This document shows, in pieces, positions 1-5,059 of a stretch of DNA of 5,059 nt; position 1 is the first letter of the stretch, and each line of letters opens with the position of its first letter. The notes under the pieces were generated by a model. It was not told the DNA's origin and searched no databases. It worked only from the letters and a program-made list of their open reading frames with translations. This stretch comes from an uncultured Bacilli bacterium (GTDB taxonomy: Bacteria; Bacillota_I; Bacilli_A; RF39; UBA660), in NCBI GenBank assembly GCA_947624695.1, contig CANQLN010000082.1:1-5059 (forward strand). The letters are read 5' to 3'. A program made the translations under genes and the position numbers.

Positions 1-114
1 GGAACTCACAAAGAACTAATGCAAAATTGTGAAATATATAAAGAAATTGCTCTATCACAATTAAGTGAAGAAGAGTTATCGGAAGGTTTAAAGGAGGCGA
101 AGGAAAATGCATAA
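1..114 (+). CDS. ABC exporter half-transporter, C-terminal end only (partial)
   Basis: Only the last 37 codons are present; the gene begins left of the window. They read GTHKELMQNCEIYKEIALSQ and then an acidic/charged tail, ending in TAA at 112-114. GTH-x-E/K-L-(x)n-Y-x-E/K-I is the usual stretch after the H-loop of an ABC ATPase domain, seen at the end of many type IV (MsbA-like) exporters. The stop overlaps the start of the next ABC gene by 8 bases (107-114), which indicates translational coupling. Together with the asymmetry seen in the downstream partner, this suggests the two form one heterodimeric exporter in the cytoplasmic membrane. The Walker motifs lie outside the window, so whether this half carries the degenerate Walker B aspartate expected of the partner cannot be seen. 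The substrate is unknown. Confidence 0.85.
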   Translation, partial: GTHKELMQNCEIYKEIALSQLSEEELSEGLKEAKENA

Positions 115-1897
115 TGGAAGAAGACCTCATAATAATGAAAAGCCGAAAAACTTTAAAAAGTCGATGCAAAATTTAATTAAGTTTTGTCGTCCTTATTTAA
201 TTCCGATTATCTTAGCTGTTATCTTAGCCATAATAAGTTCTATCTTATCTATAATAGGTCCTGATAAATTAAGAGATATAACGAATACAATTATGGAAGG
301 TTTAGTTACCGGTATTGATATGGCTAAAGTAAAAAGTATCTCTTTAACTTTATTAATCATTTATATCATTAGTGCTATTTTTGGTTATATCGAACAATAC
401 ATTATGGCTGTTGTTACTAATAAATTTTCCAAAGACTTAAGAAGAGAGATAACTGAAAAAATTAATCGGATGCCTCTTAAATATTTTGATAAACACAGTT
501 ATGGTGATGTTTTATCAAGAGTTACTAACGATGTTGATACATTAAGTATGACTTTAAACCAAAGTTTAGGAATGCTTGTTACAGCCGTTACTTTGCTTTT
601 TGGCTCTATCATTATGATGATTGTTACTAATGGCATAATGGCTTTAACAGCAATTCTTTCAAGTTTGATCGGTTTTGCTTTTATGTTCTTAGTTATTAGC
701 CGGAGTCAAAAATATTTTGAAAGATTACAAAATGAAATTGGGGAATTAAATGGTCATATCGAAGAGATGTATTCCGGCCATAATGTTATGAGAAGTTATA
801 ATGGTAAAAATGAAGCTAATCAAAAATTTAGTGAAATCAATGGACGTATCTATGAGCATGTTAGAAAAGGTCAATTCTTATCTGGTTTAATGCATCCTTT
901 TATGGGCTTTATTGGTAATTTTGGCTATGTTTGTGTTTGTATTGTTGGAGCCCTTCTTACCATGAATAATGTTATTGATTTTGGCGTTATTGTGGCCTTT
1001 ATGTTATATGTCCGTTTATTTACCCAACCGATGACCCAAATTGCTCAATCATTTTCGAGTTTGCAATCTACTGCGGCGGCTTCCGAGAGAGTATTTGAAT
1101 TTTTAGACGAAGAAGAAATGGAAGATGAGTCTTCGCTAACTAAAGAAATTAATCCTCAAGATGTTAAAGGTAAAATTGAATTTCAACATGTTAAATTTGG
1201 TTATGATGAAAATAAAACCATTATTAAAGACTTTAATGTTAAAGTTAACCCAGGCGAAAAAATTGCTATTGTTGGTCCAACTGGAGCTGGTAAAACCACT
1301 ATGGTTAATTTGTTAATGAAATTTTATAATATTAATGATGGCGATATTCTTATTGATGGCATTTCCACTAAAGAATTAACTAGAGATAATATTCATAGAT
1401 TATTCATTATGGTTTTACAAGATACTTGGGTATTTGAAGGAACTATTAAAGAAAATATCAAATATAATAAGCCTGATGTTTCTGATCAAAAAGTTGAAGA
1501 AGTTTGTAAAATTGTAGGTCTACATCATTTTATTAAAACTCTTCCTAAAGGTTATGATACCGTAATTGGCGATAATGATTCTCTATCAAGTGGTCAAAAA
1601 CAACTTTTAACTATAGCAAGAGGTATGATTGAAGATGCGCCATTCTTAATTTTAGATGAAGCTACATCAAGTGTAGATACTAGAACTGAAGAATTAGTCC
1701 AAAAAGCCATGGATAAGTTAACTGAAGGAAGAACCTCATTTATTATTGCCCATCGTCTTTCAACCATTAAAAATGCTGATTTAATTTTAATGATGAACGA
1801 AGGAAATATTATTGAACAAGGAACCCATGAAGAATTATTAAAATTAAATGGCAAATATGCTGAACTTTATAATAGTCAATTTGAAAATATTGAATAA
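107..1897 (+). CDS. ABC exporter half-transporter (permease fused to ATPase), heterodimer partner
   Basis: This 596-residue protein has the usual length and order of a type IV ABC exporter half. A basic N-terminus is followed by six predicted membrane helices (roughly residues 31-51, 79-101, 153-175, 177-198, 264-285, 287-307) and a cytoplasmic ATPase domain from about residue 357. Visible motifs are A-loop Tyr366, Walker A GPTGAGKT (390-397), Q-loop Gln438, signature LSSGQ (493-497), Walker B FLILDE (513-518) with catalytic Glu518, D-loop SSVD (521-524) and H-loop His549. The signature deviates from LSGGQ while the glutamate is intact. In heterodimeric exporters such as LmrCD, BmrCD and TM287/288 this is the pattern of the 'D' partner, whose signature completes the degenerate ATP site. 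The start is supported by AAAGGAGG at 90-97, 9 bases upstream, and overlaps the preceding ABC gene. Multidrug, lipid or peptide export are all possible; the substrate cannot be read from the sequence. Confidence 0.95.
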   Translation: MHNGRRPHNNEKPKNFKKSMQNLIKFCRPYLIPIILAVILAIISSILSIIGPDKLRDITNTIMEGLVTGIDMAKVKSISLTLLIIYIISAIFGYIEQYIMAVVTNKFSKDLRREITEKINRMPLKYFDKHSYGDVLSRVTNDVDTLSMTLNQSLGMLVTAVTLLFGSIIMMIVTNGIMALTAILSSLIGFAFMFLVISRSQKYFERLQNEIGELNGHIEEMYSGHNVMRSYNGKNEANQKFSEINGRIYEHVRKGQFLSGLMHPFMGFIGNFGYVCVCIVGALLTMNNVIDFGVIVAFMLYVRLFTQPMTQIAQSFSSLQSTAAASERVFEFLDEEEMEDESSLTKEINPQDVKGKIEFQHVKFGYDENKTIIKDFNVKVNPGEKIAIVGPTGAGKTTMVNLLMKFYNINDGDILIDGISTKELTRDNIHRLFIMVLQDTWVFEGTIKENIKYNKPDVSDQKVEEVCKIVGLHHFIKTLPKGYDTVIGDNDSLSSGQKQLLTIARGMIEDAPFLILDEATSSVDTRTEELVQKAMDKLTEGRTSFIIAHRLSTIKNADLILMMNEGNIIEQGTHEELLKLNGKYAELYNSQFENIE

Positions 1898-1921
1898 AAA
1901 GCATATAAAAGAGGAGGGTTT

Positions 1922-2125
1922 ATGAAAAAAGAAAAATTTAAAATTTCTCAAAAAGACTTAAAAAATATTTCAATTATTAATGATTCTAAAATTTTTGAGA
2001 AAACAAGCCCTATTAAATGGAGCAAAGATGTTCTTAAAGGAAAAAAGAAAGTAATAGTAAAACCATTACCTAATTTTGAAGTTATAGATGATGCTTTGGT
2101 ACCATTTGAATGGGAAGAAATTTAA
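1922..2125 (+). CDS. small protein of unknown function (67 residues)
   Basis: I do not recognise this family. The start has a strong ribosome binding site (GAGGAGGG, 1911-1918) and lies 24 bases after the ABC gene stop. A terminator follows the stop directly, so it is the last gene of the ABC operon. The product is soluble-looking, with no membrane segment, signal peptide or cysteine. The first two thirds are lysine-rich (about residues 1-48, including the GKKK stretch at 40-43). The C-terminus is acidic and aromatic (NFEVIDDALVPFEWEEI), with two tryptophans in all. The length, ribosome binding site and terminator make it a likely real gene, but nothing shows its role. Its position could mean an accessory role for the exporter or simply read-through co-transcription. 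Confidence 0.7.
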   Translation: MKKEKFKISQKDLKNISIINDSKIFEKTSPIKWSKDVLKGKKKVIVKPLPNFEVIDDALVPFEWEEI

Positions 2126-2151
2126 GGTAGAGGAAACTCTACTTTTTGTTT
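2124..2151 (+). terminator. rho-independent terminator of the ABC operon
   Basis: The stem GTAGAG (2127-2132), loop GAAA (2133-2136) and CTCTAC (2137-2142) are followed by TTTTTGTTT (2143-2151). A2124, A2125 and G2126 can extend the stem by pairing with the first U residues. The hairpin begins at the stop codon of the 67-residue gene. It also contains the stop codon (2139-2141) of the opposing repressor gene, whose last three codons are antisense to the T-tract. On the - strand the hairpin is followed only by a mixed A/T stretch, so termination in that direction would be weaker. Confidence 0.88.
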
Positions 2152-2381
2152 GGACTAATATTACTTCTAGGGTATATTTTTCTCACATCAGTTTTACCCA
2201 AAAGATAATCAATGGAAACATTATAATAATCTGCTAAGTCACTTAAATAGTTAATAGGAATAAGCCTTTTTCCTATTTCATATTCCGAATATTGTTGTTG
2301 TTTTATATTTAAAACTTTAGCAATATCTTTTTGAAGCAAATCTTTATCTTCTCTAATTTCTTTTAATCGATTTATATTCAT
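2139..2381 (-). CDS. XRE-family helix-turn-helix transcriptional regulator
   Basis: This 80-residue DNA-binding protein consists almost entirely of one Cro/CI-type HTH domain (about residues 4-62). It opens with NRLKEIREDKDLLQKDIAK, where the second helix is at about 17-24. The recognition-helix region is KQQQYSEYEIGKR (27-39), and the fold closes with the family-typical LADYYNVSIDYLLGKTD. A short basic tail (residues 66-80) follows, with no peptidase or sensor domain. It is the size of phage-type or small autoregulatory repressors. It converges on the ABC operon and is divergent from the surface-protein operon, with a palindromic site between them, so it probably represses its own promoter and/or that operon. 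The start is set by the HTH boundary: the next upstream in-frame ATG is cut off by a stop (ATG AAA TAA). No good ribosome binding site precedes it, so translation may be weak or leaderless. Confidence 0.9.
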   Translation of the reverse strand: MNINRLKEIREDKDLLQKDIAKVLNIKQQQYSEYEIGKRLIPINYLSDLADYYNVSIDYLLGKTDVRKIYPRSNISPNKK

Positions 2382-2396
2382 AAAAATATTATTTCA

Positions 2397-2416
2397 TACA
2401 AAACTTTTATTGTTTT
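2397..2416. promoter_or_regulatory. possible second repressor half-site
   Basis: TACAAAAC at 2397-2404 repeats, in the same orientation and exactly 25 bp away, the left arm of the palindrome at 2422-2439 (TACAAAAC at 2422-2429). An imperfect inverted partner GTTTT lies at 2412-2416, giving AAAAC-N7-GTTTT. The site is just upstream of the repressor start codon, where an autorepressor would block its own transcript. The flanking DNA is so AT-rich that chance matches are easy. Confidence 0.35.
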
Positions 2417-2421
2417 CTTTT

Positions 2422-2439
2422 TACAAAACATATTTTGTA
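2422..2439. promoter_or_regulatory. inverted repeat, probable XRE repressor operator
   Basis: TACAAAA (2422-2428) and TTTTGTA (2433-2439) form a perfect 7-bp inverted repeat with a 4-base spacer. This 18-bp dyad is the usual size for a dimeric Cro/CI-type HTH protein. It lies between the divergent repressor gene and the surface-protein operon, about 27 bp upstream of the -35 of the rightward promoter. A smaller dyad, TCATA-AAAA-TATGA (2452-2465), lies between it and that -35. Binding by the neighbouring repressor is inferred from position and symmetry only. Confidence 0.55.
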
Positions 2440-2465
2440 TATCAAAAACTGTCATAAAAATATGA

Positions 2466-2493
2466 TTTATACTTATAAAGTGATAGATATAAT
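2466..2493 (+). promoter_or_regulatory. sigma-A-type promoter of the surface-protein operon
   Basis: A perfect -10 TATAAT (2488-2493) is preceded, after a 16-base spacer, by TTTATA (2466-2471), which matches four of six bases of TTGACA. The transcript would start near 2500, leaving a leader of about 26 bases with the ribosome binding site AAGGATGAGG (2508-2517) before the ATG at 2526. It is the best promoter match in the control region 2382-2525. Confidence 0.6.
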
Positions 2494-2525
2494 TCGGTAT
2501 TATAAACAAGGATGAGGATTAGAAA

Positions 2526-3245
2526 ATGCAAGAAAGGATAAAAGATAAAAAATATATAATAGTAATAGTTGTATTTCTAGTAATGACAATATTACTTTTA
2601 TTTAAATTTCTTTTTAAAGATACTTATGCATTTTATAATGTTAATAATGAACTTCCGATATTAAAAGCCAAAATAGGTAATTTTGCTAGTGGAGGAGATA
2701 CATCTCCCTTAGAAAAAAATACCGATGTTAATGTACTTTATTATGTTCAAGATATATTTGATTCTAAAAAGTATACGGTAATGGACCATGTACCATTTGA
2801 AATAAAAAATTATAAATTTGACGAAGAAAAGACTAATTGTATTCCAAAGACAAGTGATAACAGTGGAGACAAGGTAAGTTATAAAGAAGATCTTTCGGTT
2901 GATGAAGCAACCGGCAAAATGAAAGTAGTTATAACGGAAGATAAGCCTCATCAAATTGTATGTCGAATATATTATAGTTTTAATTTAGAACCTTATACTA
3001 AAATAAATGGTGATATTAAGATAGTACCTTTAGTTGAAGCAACCGAAGGAACGTTGGTGGCAACCCATGGAGACAAAGCCTATGTTTTACAAGATGTACC
3101 AGCATCAGGTTATGATTTAACATATTATGAATGTACAAATAATAGTACTCAAAGAGAACCAACATTAACATACGATAATGGTAAATTAAAAGCAGTATAT
3201 GAAGAACCAGATTTATGTTATGCCTACTTTGATAAACTTAATTAG
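2526..3245 (+). CDS. membrane-anchored extracellular protein with two cysteine-paired modules
   Basis: The 239-residue product starts MQERIKDKKY, followed by a single hydrophobic segment (about 10-30). This suggests an N-terminal anchor or uncleaved signal with the rest outside the cell. After the anchor, TYAFYN and LPILKAKIGNF lead into two modules. Module one is Cys105 to Cys146, ending C-RIYYSF; module two is Cys203 to Cys231, ending CYAYF close to the C-terminus. The Cys spacing and the C-x-x-Y-[FY] endings suggest small beta domains, each closed by a disulfide. I have no named family for it; similar 'CYAYFD'-ending proteins recur, as I recall, in uncultured gut Bacilli. The ribosome binding site is AAGGATGAGG, 8 bases upstream. 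The following gene starts 8 bases after its stop, so the two are one transcriptional unit and probably work together at the surface. The gene uses A-ending codons (ATA, GTA, ACA, GGA) more than the ABC genes do. Confidence 0.85.
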   Translation: MQERIKDKKYIIVIVVFLVMTILLLFKFLFKDTYAFYNVNNELPILKAKIGNFASGGDTSPLEKNTDVNVLYYVQDIFDSKKYTVMDHVPFEIKNYKFDEEKTNCIPKTSDNSGDKVSYKEDLSVDEATGKMKVVITEDKPHQIVCRIYYSFNLEPYTKINGDIKIVPLVEATEGTLVATHGDKAYVLQDVPASGYDLTYYECTNNSTQREPTLTYDNGKLKAVYEEPDLCYAYFDKLN

Positions 3246-3253
3246 GAGGGAAT

Positions 3254-5059
3254 ATGAAGAAAAAGATAATTTTAACAATTCTAGTTATTATAATAATAGA
3301 GGGAATATTATTAATAATGCCATTTAAAAGATTAGAAAATGACATAGAAAAAGTAACATATCAGAATAATACAATAGATACTAAAAATGTTTTATCTTTT
3401 TATATAGATGATGGAACAGGAAACTTTCAAGAACAAACCGATAGAACAAAATGGCCAGATAAAAATACTCATTCATTTATGAAAGCGGATTGTTATGATG
3501 ATACTGAAACAAAGATACCAACATCAGAAGTATTAAGTTTTGATAATGTTACATTTACAAGTACGATAACAACAGATAAAACAGTATATTGTTCCTTATA
3601 TTTTGCAAGTATAGAAGATGCAGTAGGATTAATAACGAAAAAAGATAGTAATCGAAATCAATTAGAAACAGTAGAGCACATGGAAGCAAGAGAAGATACT
3701 CTTCGTAGATACCAAGGCCAAGTAACAACCAATGGAGATGGAACGATAGACAATGATGTAAATAATTATATATGTTTTGGAACAAATGATGAAGGAATAT
3801 GTACCAGGGATACTGATAAATATATGTATAGAATAATAGGAATAGATACCTCAAATAATGAATTAAAAATAATCAAAAGAGAGGCATTAGATACAGGACA
3901 AGCATGGACATCATCATCACAAAACTGGGGAAGTAGTACTCTTCAAGGAAATTTAAATGGAACATTATTCTTAAAAGCGCAAGGTACATATGAATACATG
4001 CAAAAAGATACAACAGAGACAGCATGGACAAAAATAATACAACCGCATGACTGGGGATATGGAGATGTACCAAATAGTAGTACAGGATTTGATGCATCAA
4101 CAACAAGTTTACAAGCATATCAAAAAGAACAAACAGCCATCAAAAGTGGAAGTAATCATGGAACATTAACAAATACAAAAATAGGATTAATATATGCCAG
4201 TGATTATTACTTATCCGGAGGAGATAGCTTAAAATGTGAAAATGGTTCAGTCACAGCCACAGAATGCCAAAAAGGTTGGATGCACTTAAGTAATAATGAT
4301 ACCAAAGATTTAAGCACAACCAATCAAGATCCACCAAATACACACGAATGGACCATGTCGCGGTATAACAGCGGCAATGCGTGGAGTGTCATTAGTGTTG
4401 GCGGTGTGGGCGTCAGCGGCTTCAGCACTGCGTATTCGGTTCGCCCAGTCTTCTATCTTAAGTCCGATGTAAAAATAATAGAAGGAAATGGTTCTAAAGA
4501 AAAACCATATATCATAGAGGAGCCATCTGATCCGACTACTATAGAATTAATGCTTGATAGTAATCAATTAGAACCAGAGCAAAATGTAATATCAAGAGGA
4601 GACACTCTTCGCCGTTTCCAAGGCCAAGTAACAACAAGCGGAGCGACAATAAGTAATGATGTAAATAATTATATCTGTTTTGGAACAGGAGTTAAAGCAA
4701 CATGCACAGGAGATACAGATAAATATTTATATCGAATAATAGGAATAGATACATCAAATAATGAATTAAAAATAATAAAAAGAGAGGCATTAAATAGTAC
4801 GCAAGCATGGGGATCAAGTGGACAAACCTGGGCAAATAGTACTCTTCAAGGAAACTTAAATGGAACACTATTCTTAAAAGCACAAAGTACATATGAATAT
4901 ATGCAAAATGGTGATACAGAGACAGCATGGACAAAAATAATAAAACCGCATGACTGGGGATATGGAGATGTACCATATAATGATAATACAGGAGTAGGAA
5001 ATTGGGATGCAAATAATAATATAGAAGGACAACAAATGTATAAAAATGAGAAAGCAAAA
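3254..5059 (+). CDS. large repetitive membrane-anchored surface protein, 3' end outside window (partial)
   Basis: The reading frame starts at ATG 3254 and stays open to the last base (602 codons seen). The start is fixed by AGGAGGG at 3244-3250, which overlaps the stop of the upstream gene. Residues 1-4 are basic and 5-22 hydrophobic: a signal/anchor with the remainder outside. Residues 41-120 contain one cysteine module (Cys80-Cys113, ending CSLYF) like those of the upstream protein. From residue 148 a large module begins with DTLRR(Y/F)QGQVTT, NNYICFGT, a cysteine, YRIIGID and LKIIKREAL. It continues through LQGNLNGTLFLKA and HDWGYGDVP, then GLIYASDYYLSG (311-322), Cys328/Cys338, EWTMSRYN (365-372) and SVRPVFYLKSDV (395-406). 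A second copy starts at residue 450. The segment at residues 368-404 has foreign composition and may be a variable, ligand-binding region. The overall design suggests an adhesin or ligand-display protein. The W...VRP ending recalls CLec-like folds (DUF1566/DUF6273-type proteins), but I cannot confirm family membership. Confidence 0.9.
   Translation, partial: MKKKIILTILVIIIIEGILLIMPFKRLENDIEKVTYQNNTIDTKNVLSFYIDDGTGNFQEQTDRTKWPDKNTHSFMKADCYDDTETKIPTSEVLSFDNVTFTSTITTDKTVYCSLYFASIEDAVGLITKKDSNRNQLETVEHMEAREDTLRRYQGQVTTNGDGTIDNDVNNYICFGTNDEGICTRDTDKYMYRIIGIDTSNNELKIIKREALDTGQAWTSSSQNWGSSTLQGNLNGTLFLKAQGTYEYMQKDTTETAWTKIIQPHDWGYGDVPNSSTGFDASTTSLQAYQKEQTAIKSGSNHGTLTNTKIGLIYASDYYLSGGDSLKCENGSVTATECQKGWMHLSNNDTKDLSTTNQDPPNTHEWTMSRYNSGNAWSVISVGGVGVSGFSTAYSVRPVFYLKSDVKIIEGNGSKEKPYIIEEPSDPTTIELMLDSNQLEPEQNVISRGDTLRRFQGQVTTSGATISNDVNNYICFGTGVKATCTGDTDKYLYRIIGIDTSNNELKIIKREALNSTQAWGSSGQTWANSTLQGNLNGTLFLKAQSTYEYMQNGDTETAWTKIIKPHDWGYGDVPYNDNTGVGNWDANNNIEGQQMYKNEKAK
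3695..4072 (+). repeat. first copy of the large surface-protein module (conserved half)
   Basis: Codons for residues 148-273 of the surface protein. By hand alignment they are about 80% identical (101 of 126 positions) to residues 450-574, with one single-residue gap. The conserved core holds DTLRR, QGQVTT, VNNYICFGT, a cysteine at 183, DTDKY, YRIIGIDTSNNELKIIKREAL, LQGNLNGTLFLKA, TYEYMQ, ETAWTKII and HDWGYGDVP. Downstream of it the module continues to about 4510 through the VRPVFYL segment, so the full repeat period is about 906 bp. DNA identity is also high, which makes recombination between copies plausible. Confidence 0.9.
4355..4468 (+). other. composition-shifted segment, candidate variable region
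   Basis: Codons for residues 368-405 stay in frame but differ abruptly from the rest of the gene. From 4352 to 4444, 54 of 93 bases are G or C (58%), against roughly a third in the flanks. None of these 31 codons ends in A, whereas the flanking gene favours A-ending codons. Adenine is only about 15% over 4358-4444. Of the 24 codons at 4364-4435, 20 are NNY. The protein reads SRYNSGNAWSVISVGGVGV, then SGFSTAY, then SVRPVFYLKSD. Adenine depletion with NNY codons is what adenine-directed mutagenesis of AAY template codons would leave. A C-terminal (I/V)RP(V/A) block after a variable stretch is typical of CLec-like diversified proteins. No template repeat or reverse transcriptase is in the window, so gene conversion from a paralog or a recent transferred cassette is also possible. 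Confidence 0.55.
4601..5059 (+). repeat. second copy of the large surface-protein module (truncated by window edge)
   Basis: Codons from residue 450 to the window end repeat the module that starts at 3695. The conserved half runs to 4975 (HDWGYGDVP). Beyond it (YNDNTGVGNWDANN...) the copies diverge, then share weak similarity (Q-x-Y-x-N/K-E). The variable points cluster between conserved blocks: FGT(GVKAT)C against FGT(NDEGI)C, and AL(NST)QAW against AL(DTG)QAW. The later part of this copy, where a second VRPVFYL segment would be expected, lies outside the window. Confidence 0.9.

Noticed and set aside
1594..1854. Open frame of 86 codons on the - strand inside the ABC ATPase region
   Set aside because: It is antisense to the conserved signature, Walker B and H-loop coding sequence and has no ribosome binding site, so it is a shadow.
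1922..2381. The 67-residue gene plus the XRE gene as a toxin-antitoxin pair
   Set aside because: They are convergent with a terminator between them and neither shows a toxin motif; the XRE gene fits better with the divergent operon.
2382..2460. A promoter for the repressor gene on the - strand
   Set aside because: TTGATA and TTGTAA hexamers exist on that strand, but none has an acceptable -10 at 16-18 bases, so no confident call was possible in such AT-rich DNA.
2709..2954. Open frame of 81 codons on the - strand within the 239-residue surface gene
   Set aside because: It is low-complexity Phe/Ile/Tyr-rich, arising from antisense of A-rich codons, and is inside a well-supported gene.
2526..3245. 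The 239-residue protein as a TasA/camelysin-type fibre protein
   Set aside because: Only the TYAFYN stretch after the hydrophobic segment recalls that group; the cysteine modules do not fit, and no SipW-type peptidase is nearby in the window.
3555..4118. Two open frames on the - strand (3555-3854 and 3873-4118), rich in Leu/Tyr/His
   Set aside because: They are antisense of the repeated surface-protein module; the apparent hydrophobic proteins come from the A-rich coding strand.
4340..4480. GC-rich patch as an inserted mobile element or a structured RNA gene
   Set aside because: The reading frame passes through intact, there are no terminal inverted repeats or target duplications, and the encoded VRPVFYL block makes sense as the end of the protein module.
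4692..5057. Open frame of 121 codons on the - strand, similar to the one at 3873-4118
   Set aside because: The similarity only reflects the repeated modules on the + strand; the + frame is continuous with the surface protein from 3254.

Overview
The window looks like chromosome of a very AT-rich, low-GC Bacillota-type bacterium. Ribosome binding sites are strong (AGGAGG-like), there is a sigma-A-type promoter, and there is an XRE repressor. All tryptophans use TGG and no gene contains an in-frame TGA, so the standard bacterial code fits and a mycoplasma-type code is not needed. The style of the two surface proteins resembles uncultured gut Bacilli/RF39-like lineages; that placement is inference from memory, not shown by the sequence.

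Left part (1-2151, + strand): an operon with the last 37 codons of one ABC exporter half-transporter, a complete second half-transporter (107-1897) overlapping it by 8 bases, and a 67-residue protein of unknown function (1922-2125). It ends at a clear rho-independent terminator. The two ABC genes should form a heterodimeric exporter. The complete one keeps the catalytic glutamate but has a deviant LSSGQ signature, as expected for the 'D' partner of such pairs.

Middle (2139-2525): a convergent/divergent XRE-family repressor gene on the - strand, then a 144-bp control region. That region holds a perfect 7-bp inverted repeat (TACAAAA-N4-TTTTGTA), further half-sites, and a good promoter (TATAAT at 2488-2493) facing right. 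The repressor probably controls itself and the operon to its right.

Right part (2526-5059, + strand): two tightly coupled genes for membrane-anchored extracellular proteins. The first (239 residues) has an N-terminal membrane anchor and two cysteine-paired modules ending in C-x-x-Y-[FY]. The second runs off the window (602 codons seen). It has the same kind of anchor and one such module, followed by large modules repeating at about 302 residues.

The most striking signal is at 4355-4468, at the end of the first large module. A segment of about 115 bp inside an A-rich gene suddenly becomes about 58% GC and adenine-poor, with no A-ending codon in 31 consecutive codons. Its core consists mostly of NNY codons encoding small/variable residues, and it ends in a VRPVFYL block. 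This resembles the variable region of a diversity-generating retroelement target or another swapped cassette. No reverse transcriptase or template repeat lies in the window, so this remains a hypothesis.
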